Assembly: GCA_036426205.1 (NCBI GenBank)
Contig: CM071568.1
Span: 47,198,483 to 47,262,482 of the forward strand
Length of the DNA: 64,000 nucleotides
Origin: Ascaphus truei
Lineage: Eukaryota > Chordata > Amphibia > Anura > Ascaphidae
Direction of reading: 5' to 3'
Shown: piece after piece, positions 10,750-22,080 of the stretch
Layout: the number at the start of each line of letters is the position of its first letter
Position numbering within the stretch: the stretch's first letter is position 1
Position numbers and translations under genes: made by a program
The notes under the pieces: generated by a model
The model's database searches: none
Seen by the model: the letters and a program-made list of their open reading frames with translations, nothing else
Told to the model about the DNA's origin: nothing

Positions 10750-12140
10750 TAAACAGCAGCAAACGGATTTTGCAATGGTAAGAAAAAAGGCATTTTTCTT
10801 TTTATGCGGATTGCTGCTAGATGTAGCAGATGTTATTTCACCCGTTATCACGCGATTTGACGTTACCGCAAATCACAGGTTTTACCGGTCAATTTGCGTT
10901 GTAGGGTGATTTGCAATACAGCCGCGAGTTGCCAAATCACATGATTTGCTAACCGCAATGCGCCAATTCGTGCCTGAACATGCTATCAGGGGTGCAATAA
11001 CATCAGCTACCTCTGTATCTAACCAACAGGGTAAGTAAACTTAGCTCTGTACCTGGCTGTACTGCTTTAAAGGCAGAATACACCCAACCTAAGTGAAAAC
11101 TTTAATCTGAATATTTTCATGTTCTGTACGGTAACACGTTTGTGTGTTTAATATATATAAAACAACACTATATGATATATCTATAATACTATATACATAT
11201 ATATACACTAATTAGTATATATTATAGAGATATTTACACACAAATGGAGCTAAGTAATAGACTTCCTGGTTTTCCTCTGTGTTGCCGCCATGTTCTGCGT
11301 CTCTCAATCCAATGTTTCATCTGGCGTACCGACTGCCCAAGGGTTTTACAGGGCTGCAGTCAGGGAACATTTGGTAACAGGTGTTAAATAAAAGTTTCTG
11401 TTTAAAACGGAGTTTCTTTAGCAGAGCTGTATCAGTAGTAATAGAAGAGGCTCTGCTGCTAGACAGTTTACTTACATTGTATCTTCCTATCACCTAAAAA
11501 TGATGTGAAATGACATTAATGCCTATTATACCAAGAGCCTGAACTATGTAAAAAAAATCACCAAAGTGGCAATGTAGAAATTTACGACTCCCTGTTGTAC
11601 ATTTTTTTTTTTTAAACAGTCATTAATGTTAATATGTTTTAAATAAACGTTTTTCTGTTTTTTTTTTTTTTTTTTTTTAAAGGACAAGGAATTCAATTTA
11701 AAGGGTGTCAGCCTTTAACTTACATCGTCAAAGTGCACATATTTACATCAATACTTGCCAGTGTAAGAAAACTATCATATTTATACTATTAAACTATAAT
11801 ATAATATTTAGGCTGCCATTTAGGAATTCTTAATGACAGTAATACCAAATAACAGCAGCAAATGAGCAAATAAATGGGATAGTAGGGCACATGTATTCCT
11901 ACAATGGACGTTTAGGACTTCTGCGGTAATGGGTCAATGTAGGTGAGTGGTTTTTGTCATTTTGTATGAATGTATTTTATTTGTGTGTAGAGTTGATCAT
12001 TACATAGATACATATGTATGTATGATATATATATATATCTTTTAAGGGACCCAGGACAAAGTTCTGACATGAGCCCCTTGGATTGTTGAGTTGGAGGTGT
12101 GTTAGCGCTGGCCATCTGTACCTCTGGCAGATGGAACGCA
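10750..12140. other. No gene recognised
   Basis: AT-rich, with homopolymer T tracts near 11604-11613 and 11658-11678 and TA repeats near 11155-11225. Nothing else is identified. Confidence 0.4.
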
Positions 12141-12290
12141 GGGCCCAGCAGGCAGTGACAGGAGGGCCCAGCAGACAGTGACAGGTGGGCCCAGCCGGCA
12201 GTGACAGGAGGGCCCAGCAGGCAGGGACAGGAGGGCCCAGCAGGCAATGACAGGAGGGCCCAGCAGGCAGTGACAGGAGGGCCCAGCCGG
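12141..12290 (+). repeat. 23-bp minisatellite, about 6.5 units
   Basis: Units of the form GGGCCCAGCAGGCAGTGACA plus GGA repeat six full times and then partially. Units differ by one to three substitutions and no indel, so the open frames through it in several phases are repeat products and not genes. Confidence 0.92.
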
Positions 12291-12299
12291 CGTACGATC

Positions 12300-13185
12300 A
12301 CAGAAGTCGAGTCCCACTTCTGGTGGAACCCAACTTCTGGCATCGGCCATGCGGGGCCCCCAGAATGGCCAGGACAGTTGTTCCGGCTCTGTATATATGG
12401 GCTATACAAAGTGGGAAAGGGTATTTTTAAATGTTTTGAGAAATTAGCAAGCTTAAACCATTCAGTACTGGATGAGGTGAATGAACTAATAATTTACATT
12501 GTGAAATAAATATGAATTGTATATAGACATGCAAATATACATATGAACTTCTTTTCTGCCAGAAGTGTCTGCAACTCATTGTTTTGCAGTCTGATACCGA
12601 TTTCTCTGGAAATAAAGTGCTTCACAACACCCACATCTGAAATGTTGATTGCATTTATTATCAGTAGATCTTGTGATTTTTCATGATTGTTACATACCCG
12701 GCCAAATGCGCGATTATGTAATGGCATTAAATTGTACAAGCTCTTATTTTAAATAAATTGTTTTAGAATTTGTCCCACACTGCATCTCATTTTTACTGCT
12801 GTAACGTATTATATGTTTTTGTGTTTATTGGTAATTTTAAAAATCCGAACATATGAAGGCCACTTAGTAAACAGAAAACCATTTATTGTTTAAAGATTGA
12901 AAATAAACTATCCGTATCACTACCCTATTATACTAAATAATCTACAATATATGATATATACATACACAACAATGGTGACAATAGTTTTTCAGTACTCTGG
13001 GACTGGGGACTCCAGGTTCCTCTTGCTCTGAGATTGGTAATGGCTCACTCTCCTCTAGAGCCTCTCGCCCTACCCACGACAGATCAGGGTATTACCCTCA
13101 AACTCCTAGCAGACCCCTCCGGGACTTTCTCTTGAAACCCTGAGATGAGGAACTACTCACTACTTTAGAGTCCATAAGTGCCCCC
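12300..13185. other. No gene recognised
   Basis: No coding exon, structured RNA or repeat terminus recognised; ordinary AT-rich sequence. Confidence 0.4.
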
Positions 13186-13189
13186 CTTA

Positions 13190-13473
13190 GGCTGCGCTTA
13201 TAGTGCCTTGCGACGCAACGTCGCTCGAAAACAAATACATTGACTCCGTCACCAGCGCTTATAATAAGGGCGACGGAGCGGCAAAAAAAACTTGGTAGCC
13301 GGGACTATTTGATTTTTTAGAGACAGTCGCCACATGTGACTGTCTCTAAACCAATTTGGAGACCGCAGCCCGCCCCCTTTGGTGACGTCATTGGCAACCG
13401 TCGCTAAAAACCAAATTACAACTATCGAGGTGGCGACGGCATCGGTCGCGTCGCCAGCACTATAAGCGCGGCC
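13190..13473. mobile_element. PIF/Harbinger-like MITE, copy 2
   Basis: Starts GGCTGCGCTTATAGTGCC and ends GCACTATAAGCGCGGCC, a good inverted repeat. Flanks are TTA (13187-13189) and TCA (13474-13476), a 3-bp duplication with one change. The CpG-rich interior has a cacatgtg-centred hairpin (about 13322-13350). Same family as the 8.29 kb element. Confidence 0.7.
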
Positions 13474-13864
13474 TCACACTGGGAAACTTGCCCTAGCACT
13501 GAAAATAACAAAAGTGTCCTCCTTACAGGCTTGGAGAGCCTGGAGACGCCCTGGAGTCCTCCTGATATTATAGGGATCTTCCTGATTGGAGTTGGGGTCT
13601 GAAACAAAATGGCTGATCCCAACCGTTTATACCCTGGGTGTGGAATATAACCCCACCCCAGTTACTGGGCAGATTAATAGTTGCAATATGGTCACAACAT
13701 GTTAGGTGACCCTTCTAGCATCATCTAGAAGCAAGGCAGTGCCATACACTGACCTTTAAAATGCAACATTAAAGGCACAACTGTGTAACCAATAGGGCCT
13801 GTAAGGATTAACCACAACACTGCGTGCTGGGACCAGGACTAACCAGAGCAAAAATGACATGTGT

Positions 13865-14205
13865 AACCACGGTTGCCACCTCTCCTGGTTTGACCCGGAG
13901 ACTCCGGGCACTTACCTCCAGGCTACAGGTTTAGCCTGTCAATCTCCAGGTGGCGGCGTGCTGCGGCGGAGGCGTCTCCCACATTCTCCTGCAATTCCCC
14001 CTCTAACTGCAGTGAACAAGGCAACGGGACACCGCGTAGCGTCATTACGTCACGTAACGTCCCATTGTCATGGTAACGCCGCACAGCCATGTTCACTGCA
14101 GTTGGAGGGGGAGTGGCAGCAGGATGCCGGGAAGCACCACGGCACCAAGTTAGGGAATTTAAAAAAAAAATTCTCCGTGTTGGCCTTCAGTAGAAGGTGA
14201 AATCC
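13865..14205. repeat. Unclassified GC-rich repeat
   Basis: CpG-rich block beginning near 'gttgccacctctcctggttt' and including 'ctgcagtgaacaaggcaac' with an inverted partner 'gttcactgcagttgg' (about 14090-14105). It ends near an A run at 14160. The inverted segments suggest a MITE, but I cannot fix the ends. Confidence 0.35.
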
Positions 14206-14279
14206 CTATGTGTAACATAAGCAGCAACAGAAATAAGAGTTTAGCACACCTGGTGCAGCACTAAAATAATACCCTTCAC

Positions 14280-14760
14280 AGTAGGCATGTCCAAAGAGTT
14301 CAAAAAGTTTGTGTTTAGTGCGCTACTCAATGTGGCTTAATGAGAATAAACAGACAAACCAGTCAATTAACATTCAGACTTTAAATATGAGAGACTGAAA
14401 GGAGGTTACCATTCCCTGATGAAGCGAATTCTGTTAGCGAAACGTGTCGGATTGTGGACTTTGTAGTTCACGTCTTCCAAAGAGCCATCTAGTCGAGACT
14501 GAGACTACGCACTGTAAGTTTTCCTACTGCACAGGCTGCATGAAGAGATGCCGTGAGAGGGTGAGGAAGTCCGACGCAGCTAGAAGAACGCCGACCGAGA
14601 CCGTGAGGAGGTTTTATCTGCAGCTCGACCGGGACCCAGTCCCGTAATCTGCTCATTAACCCTGCGATTGGGATTCTGGATTATTTACGTTACTGCTTTA
14701 AAGGACTGGAAGAGTGTGAGCGAGACAATTGTTTGTTAGTAATACATTTCATTTTGAAAC
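14280..14760 (+). repeat. PLE fragment carrying a hammerhead-like motif
   Basis: Contains the hammerhead-like motif at 14404-14461 described separately. The flanking sequence has the layout of a PLE terminal repeat, with GC-rich sequence downstream (14540-14650). No RT or endonuclease coding sequence is left. Confidence 0.5.
14404..14461 (+). ncRNA. Hammerhead-ribozyme-like motif (PLE type)
   Basis: Core CTGATGA at 14416-14422 and GAAAC at 14439-14443, then a very short helix III (AC/GU, 2-nt loop) and a GTC triplet at 14446-14448. Helix I can form between ACCATTCC (14408-14415) and GGATTGTGG (14449-14457), with a UCC/GGA inner pairing and a CCA/TGG outer pairing. Helix II is weak because the first pair is A-C. 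Minimal helix III is the known form in PLE hammerheads. Activity is uncertain. Confidence 0.5.
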
Positions 14761-15082
14761 TTAGTCCTCCTCTCATCCCATTTTTTCATTTGCTGCCAGC
14801 GAAGGGAGATGTACCATCAGGGGGGGTGGGGGGGGGGAGGGGGGAATGAGGAGAGATGAGATTGGGGGGCCGGGAGAAGGTGAGAAATTGCCGGCAGTCG
14901 TGTGGGGGGGAACGGGGGACATTGTGGCAGAGGGGGAGACACACACACAGAGAAAAATCTCACTCACCCCGCACTACATCCAGCAGCAGAGGAAGGGGGG
15001 GTTGGGGGGGGGGGGGGGGGCAGGGAGACGTTATTCAATAACATTCCCCGGGCGAAGCCTGGCACAAAGGAGTGATAGATAT

Positions 15083-15136
15083 GTGTTGTGTGTGTGTGTG
15101 TGTGTGTTGTGTGTGTGTGTGTGTGTGTTGTATGTG
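15083..15136 (+). repeat. (TG)n microsatellite
   Basis: Alternating TG with two interruptions, just downstream of G-rich tracts at 14821-14842 and 15004-15020. Confidence 0.9.
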
Positions 15137-15520
15137 TTATATATATTATAATGAACATACAAACAAAAGAAAAAGCAGGCTCGCAAATGGTATATAGGTG
15201 GTAAATAAGATTATATAGTGTAAATACAAAAACAATGAATTAATACAGTGGCTATGATAAAAATACAATAAACATAAACATAATATCAAAAACATAACTT
15301 AAAATAACGCTAGTAATGCATTATTATGTCGCAAAAAGGGACACAGATAATTAAATGTATAAAAAAAAACATATGAATAAGAAAGAAGTGAAAAAAAAAA
15401 AAAACAGTCCTTAGGATTTAGTTCGTCCAAAGGGGTTTGATACTTAAATGCAGGGGTCTCCGGCCTGCTCTCGAGGGATGACCACATCCTATGGATCTAT
15501 AGAATGCAGAAAGAGAGAGA

Positions 15521-15705
15521 GGAGCGCAGCCCCATAGTGATAACTGTATATTTAATAAAGGGAGGAGGAGGGCAGGGCAGGGGGGGGGGGGGTGGTGGTG
15601 ATTTATTCACGACATGCTTTTAACTCCATACCCTTGGGAGTGAGATTTCTCCCCCCCCCCTCCTCCCTGTATTAAATATAACAGTTACACTATGGGGTGC
15701 GCTCC
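15521..15705. repeat. Short foldback repeat
   Basis: Arms at 15521-15562 (gagcgcagccccatagtgat...) and 15662-15705 (...acactatggggtgcgctcc) are inverted complements around a G- and C-tract-containing loop. An (AT)n tract follows at 15714-15760. This is probably a small MITE or repeat end. Confidence 0.6.
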
Positions 15706-15954
15706 TTCTCATAATATATATATATATATATATAGATATATAATATATATTATATATATTATTATGAAATCAGTACGGTGTAGCCGAGCTTCAAATAAAA
15801 AAATAAATGGAGAACTTTGCATTCGTTCACCGCACTGTATCGTGATGGCGTTCTAACGAAGTTTATTGTGCGAGTGCTTTCGAGATCTATATAATCCTGA
15901 ACATGTTATATAAAATCCCCTGCAGTTTTTTTTTTTTGGTGTTTTTTTTCTTTT

Positions 15955-18900
15955 TGGGGGTTTGTTAAATAATTTTGTGGACATCGTACATACACCTATG
16001 CCAACAAAGAGAAATTCTAGAACTCCTTTATAATTCAGCCTTCAGCACTGCAACATAACGCTCAGGAACAGCTGTTGCCTGGTTTAGGAGGTTCTCATAA
16101 GCTCCGCTACCAGGAACACACCGACACAACTGCTATCTCCCATTTAAATCAATGCAATTTAACGGCGTGGGGGAATTAAGCCACTGCGGATTGATTAATC
16201 TGGGGGTAGTTAAGATCCTAACTAATCTTCAAAAATGACTAGTGTAGCACCCAGATTGTGCTGAGTCTCACACGTATGTATGTTCTGAATCTGTTGAGCA
16301 TGGTGGTGTGTTGGGGGTGATACGTGTGAATGAATTTGTGGCATTAAAGAGCATCAGGGGCTGGCACACCAATAGCCCCTATGAAATGTCAGAGGGCAAG
16401 TTAACTCATTGTTTTGAGTGTCTTACAAACACTTGCCCTGTGTGACTCCATGGCATGTAGCAAATAGCAGTGTTTGGTAAATGGTAGCCTGTCCATTGTT
16501 ATTTCCTTTCAACCTTTGTGCTGTCAGAGGGTAGGTGTCTAGTTTAGGAACTTGGTTTTATTCGATTCTTGCGATGAACCACATTACCAGTACGACTAAT
16601 GTCACCTACCACTCTGATGCTGCAGTTTAAATTTCACATAAAACTACCTAAGTAAACAAGGTTTTTCAAGTTTATAATTGGTAAAAATAATATATATTAA
16701 AAAAACAAAAGGTGGGAGTGTTTCAGGACGTCGGCGAGGTGGCCGTGTGAGAGGAGAGCTCCACAGACCCTCGTATTAATCTCATTAATAGTGCTTCCCC
16801 CCCCATTTTCGACACCAAAGTGTTCACTTTGAATGACCAACAACCAGGGAATGTCAGCAACAAAACGCAGCCCGCTCAGGGGACGAAGTTTTTCTCCCCC
16901 CTCGCAAGAGAGCACCGAAGTCGGCCCCTAAAATCCAAGATGGCACCGGCTCAGCAAGCGCCACGAGCGGCTCGAAAGAGCAGAGGTAGATAGAACGGAG
17001 AGAAACACAGACCCCTGAAGCAACCCTCACCAGGAATATATGCAGGATCTGATGACATCCATGCTGGATATAATTACATGTATCGATCCAAAAGACCCGG
17101 GGAAAGCGGCTGAACGGAGCTGAGGCAATACATTACAGGCCTTACGATGCGCACCTCCGCTCTGGAAAACCTAAACTGCAGGCGCAAACGCAGCGGAGGA
17201 CAAAATATGTCAGACTGGGTCTGGAGGTCAGCAGTTTGAAGGATAGCCTGGGAGGATCAAGAAAACCGCGAGGCGGCAGAATATCAGGATACGAGGCTAC
17301 CTGAATCGTCGCCCTCTGACCAGCTGAAGCCTTACTCGTAGACTTTTTTTCTCTTCACTTGTGATGATCTATGAGCCAAGACCTAGAAATGGCACAGCGC
17401 ATCGCGCCTTGGGCAGCCTGGTCAGACGACCCAAACAGAACAATGGGACATCATAGTTCGCCTCCATAGATATTGCGGTCTAAGGAAAACTTAACTGATG
17501 CCTGGCAGGGCTGTGCCTTTTCTTTTTCTAACCATTTGATAAAGTGCAGCATCCCCCATTTTACTTCTTTTTTTGTCACTCCCAAAAAATCGGTTTTTTT
17601 TTTTCGCAAGTATGATCCCCCTTACAGGTTTCGAGGGTATTTCTGGCACCAAAGTCCCGGTGCAAACTAGTCACTGTCAAGCACTTTTGTGACTATGGAT
17701 TAGCCGCTCCTCCCCGGACAAGATGCGCATGTCGATGAAGAATGTGTTATATCAAATTATAAATGGTGATTTCCTCGATGTATAACTAATGTGAAAAGTC
17801 TGAACTGAATCACCTATTATAGCTTTCCTCGCTCTGATTGTTGTTCCTATTTTCTCAGCACCTCCTATACTAGCACGTTCGCATTCGTTTCCCGATGCTC
17901 CCGTTCCCTATTGTCTGTCGCACAAGCATTAACGTTTTATTCACCCCAGCACTTCCTGTCACATGAAACCTCCCTCAGAGCTATGAACGATAGCCAAAAG
18001 TCGCCGCCCCCGCCCGGCGCAGTTAAACACCCCTAGTCACAAGCAGTCGCTGACCACTCCGGACATCTTCCCCAGGTAACTCCCTGACAAAACAAGAGAA
18101 TGAGGAATAAACCGGTTACAGGAAGCCAGGTATGAAGATTTTGGCTATTTGATGACACTAAACAACCAAAAGAGATGAAGACATCAGTTTATACCACCTG
18201 TCATTAATTTGGGTGTCATCCTCCCCCCTTTCCCAACGTTGTGCTAATCCGCACTCCTCACCCCCGTATACTCGGGAAGGCCAACAGTCACGTTGACGCG
18301 AAGAGACAATCCCTGCCACCCCCCCCCCGGAGCGCACAAGAGAAACACCACAGAGCTGACAGCAAGAATAGTAGGCAAAACCTGCAAAAAGACCAACCCA
18401 GAGGATCACAAAATATGTTACCCAGAAGCAAGTTGACCATAGCCCACGGTAAGAGGCCTGACTGACTCCACATCTCCAGATCAGGTAGACAAGATCTTGA
18501 CACCGGGATTGCCCAACAACCGCGGCAAAGTAAAGAAGATGGAACTGGGAATGCCGCAACCGTAGCCAATAGGTCGAGGACCCGGAAAACAGGTACAGAC
18601 AAGTACCTCGCCTGTGCGGAGGAGTGAAGAAACGGGGGGGAAAGGGCTCGGAATACAGGGGAGGTTATCGAAGCTTGGAGGAGTTGTCACCCCTTTATCT
18701 GTCCACCCATCGGCGCGGCCATTGCATGTGGCGGATCTCGGTCCCAGACGTTCGGGAATGGGAGGGCGGCAGGATCTGGAGTGAGCCCAGATGGCTGGTG
18801 GTCCCCGCGCGCAGAGATACCGGGAGAATGGTAGAAATCGCTCAGACTGAGTACTTAACCCTTAAGCTGGGCCCATATGCTGAAGGAGAAGGAGAAAGAC

Positions 18901-20193
18901 ACTCCGTGAGCAGCCTTGAAACTCCAGGAAACTAAGCAATGGATAGGAACACAGATGTGACGATGAGAATTAACGTTATCACCGCAGACAAACATGTTTC
19001 CAAAATAGACTATGCGAGAGTGACACCATGTTTTATAGTTACAATAGTTAAGTGGATACAGTTGATAACCCCCGAGTCAATATATCCTACACCCCCTCCG
19101 GGTTACCAAAGCTGCCATACAGTGAACTGAGGGCAGGATCAAGATGAGCAATACTGCTGAGTCACAATAATGATATAGTTGATGATCAAAAGCTGTGTAC
19201 ATGATTAGACCCCCCAGCAAAACTCCCCATCGTTTACTTTCCCCCCCCAACCACCTCTCTCCCCTCCATCCCCCCCACCCCCATCCCTCCCCCTCCCCAA
19301 AGACTGGCCACACAAACTGAGCAATCTAACCAATAATAAGAGTATGATGAAATGGTTTAAAGGGTCCATTCATGGTAGCCTATACCAACCTGTCTCTCCT
19401 CACCCTCCCCATTCCTCGAGCAAAAAAGATTGCACGGGTTATTTCTATTGTTATGCTTAACCTACATGAGTCCTAAAAATGATATCCACTATGTGGGAGG
19501 CCCAACTCCTAGGGCTGATGTTATTTTTATGTGGTGCGTGACTTGTGGATGTGTATCAAGCAAGATGGTATCGACATGATCATGTCCAGCAGGGGAAACT
19601 ACACTACGCACGCTACTCACACTGATTGGTTCAAACAAGGGGATGATGTTATTTATGATGACCGATACTATGACGCCAACATAGAGGAGATGAAACTGTA
19701 TAAATTGCCAGTATGTTGTCCTACCCGCTCCGTGGGTGGATAAAGACACTCTCGAGCACCGAGTAGGAATAATAGTAAGCTCCCAACTTATAATCTAAAC
19801 AGCGGTTGTGTCTCCGCCCTCTTTCTCTCCTCCAGCTGAAAAAAAAACAAATCAAAAACAATCAATCCTTAGCTGCCTCACTAGACAAACCGTACCAAGC
19901 ATCCCCCCTCTCTCCCCATTTCAAACCGACTCTCCAAGCAGCAACCTGTCTCCTATGGTAGCTACAGTGTCCTGTAGCAGAGAATGCTCTATGACGACAA
20001 ATGAGATGCACCGCCATTCACTGAACAGATACTGACTCCTGTTATGTGTTGTGCCATCCCAGACTCATGGGACAAGGAGTGCTATGTCAATTACCTAGTT
20101 GTGGTGCCATTTCATGCGCTACAGGTAGCCAGACTGTTAAATATTGTTGATGATGCAGAATCTAATGTTAAATGATTAGTAGAAAAATGTCTA
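15955..20193. repeat. Left arm of a large inverted duplication
   Basis: From about 15955 (tttgttaaataattttgtgg) to about 20193 (aaaatgtctaagggtt) the sequence recurs in inverted orientation at 27297-31985. The duplicated unit includes about 750 bp of flank outside the LINE plus the LINE 5' part, so the copy was made after LINE insertion. The arms are unlike each other at about 17510-18150, and the right arm has an extra insertion. Confidence 0.78.
16832..17500 (+). pseudogene. L1-type ORF1 remnant
   Basis: Aligns with the better-preserved minus-strand ORF1 at 29354-30221: the ATG at 16832 begins MTNNQG and the RRM-region bases near 17270-17480 are recognisable (for example GYEATxxESSPSDQLKP in shifting frames). 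Many single-base gaps and stops break it. Near 17510 similarity to the other copy stops abruptly. Confidence 0.6.
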
Positions 20194-20195
20194 AG
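18150..20195 (+). other. LINE middle region, shared with inverted copy, no intact ORF
   Basis: Similar to the complement of 27297-29190. It includes a GC-rich stretch (18540-18830), C-rich tracts (19237-19300, 20207-20310 beyond the arm) and no long conserved frame in both copies. It may be non-coding LINE sequence or another element nested in it. Confidence 0.45.
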
Positions 20196-20784
20196 GGTTT
20201 TCCGAATCCCCCCCCCTTCCATGCCCCCCCCCACCCCTTCCCTGCCCACACGCCTCCCACCCACCCTCCACATCCTCCCATTTCTCCCTCCTCCCCATCA
20301 CCCCCCATCTCTTCCTTTTTTTGTCAAGAAACTAACTGGATAATCCAAATACTATCGTTGGAAAGGGGGGGGAGGGGAGGGGAAATGTTTGTAAAGCAGG
20401 CAAAAGGGTCTGGACACCTCTGATGCCCACCGGTCGGTCGACGGGTGGGCATCACCCGAAGGCACTTCTAGCCCAAATGCCGTCGCCCAGGACCTGGAGA
20501 CTTTTTGTTAGGTCCCAAATTGGACCTAATCCTCTATCTATATTGCTGACCCTGTCCCAGGGATCTTTACCCACACGCTTCCTCTCCACACCCCCCCCCG
20601 CCTCCTCAGTACACCTTGTTTGTCTCACAGGGAAAAGGCACCCACTCTAAATGTTTGCTGGGGCCCTGCAAGCTCCTAAATTACAGAATCAAGACCCCCC
20701 CCCCCCCCCCCCCAGTGGGAAAGGAGGGGTCCTAAGGTTTCACTGCCACAAGCAAATCCAATGGCTACTACGGCCCCCAATTTA

Positions 20785-22020
20785 AGATATTATCATTAAA
20801 TGTCAAAAGGACTACCAAAAAAAACAGAGAGGAGATGGGCCCTCCACGACATGAAAAAATCAGGGGGAGACATCATATTCTACAGGGACCCACTTCACAT
20901 TGCAAGACCACCCCAAACTATTCAAAAAAAGTGTTTCCAATGTGTTTTGCATCATTAGTAGTAAAAAAGGGTGGAGTGGCATATTAATCAGACAAGGCAC
21001 TCCATTTAATCATATCAAAACAGAAGGGATCCAGAGGGTAGATTTTTTGGTGGTATACGGCTCCCTGGCGGGTACGGCCAATTGCCCTGATAATGTATAC
21101 GCCCTAATGGAAACCAAAATTTTTTTAAAAACAGTTTCTGAGGGGCATTGACCCGGATATCTATCGTCGATGTTATGGGGGTGACCTAAACATGGTTTTA
21201 AACCCCACCGAGGGACGATCAACCAAGGGTCCCCCATACAGCCCACTCCCAACACATGTGAAAAGGTTCAGGGGAATACTGAATGAGTTCTTTGTGGACA
21301 ATGGAGATCCCAGGATCAGGGCCAAGGGACTACACTTTCTTCTCACACTCATCAGACTATTCTCGTTATAGACTACTTTCTATAACCAAAATGTCCTAGA
21401 AGCTGTACTTAATCAGCATTGGCCGATTACCTGGTCAGGGACCATGCCCCCATCCTTGACCCATCAGTACCATTCGAAAAAAAACACATCTATTCCTGGA
21501 GACTAAATGACTCTACTGAACCATCCTGAGATAGAGAGAGAGATCAGAACCTCACTTAAGGACTACTTCTTCTTTAAACTCAGGATCAGTCTCCTCTCCA
21601 GCAATCCTTTGGGAGGCCCAAAGGCGGCAATTAGAGGCAAATTATCTATTGCGTCCCATAGGAAAAAGTCAAACAAAATTGATTAAAGAAACTTACGGAC
21701 AACATTTCATGCTGGAACAAGCTTATAAAAGTAACCCCTCAAAGAGAGCGTATAAACTCTAAACTAAAGCAGATTAAAACTTAAACAAGCCCAGCTCGAG
21801 GATGTAGAGAAAGGCCCTCAGTGAGCATACAGCAACAATACTATGTAAGTGGGAGGAAACATAGGCTGACAGACTTTTGGCTAGTAGATGAGAGGAATAC
21901 AGAAGAGATCCCAAATACCGCAATCAAAAATAATCTGGTGAGAAAATATAGTGGTAACAAAAAAGCGCAGAGTTTACAAAATATTATACTGAACTATATA
22001 ACTTAAGATCCAAAAATGGC
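20785..22020 (+). pseudogene. L1-type ORF2 endonuclease remnant
   Basis: Starts with the L1 endonuclease lead ILSLNVK at about 20790 and continues in a second frame with HFTLQDHPKLFKK and SSKKGWSGILI (20895-20980). DFLVVYGSLAGTANCPDN (21040-21095) lies around the region where this fold carries its catalytic residues. Repeated indels shift the frame, so no functional apurinic-like endonuclease is encoded. Confidence 0.65.
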
Positions 22021-22080
22021 CGACCTGAACCAATAGCATCAGAATCAATAAAGAAATATTTAGATAGTTGTCACCACCCT

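Noticed and set aside
12102..12409. Open frames on both strands over 12.1-12.4 kb
   Set aside because: They run through a 23-bp minisatellite, and 23 is not a multiple of 3, so several phases stay open by composition.
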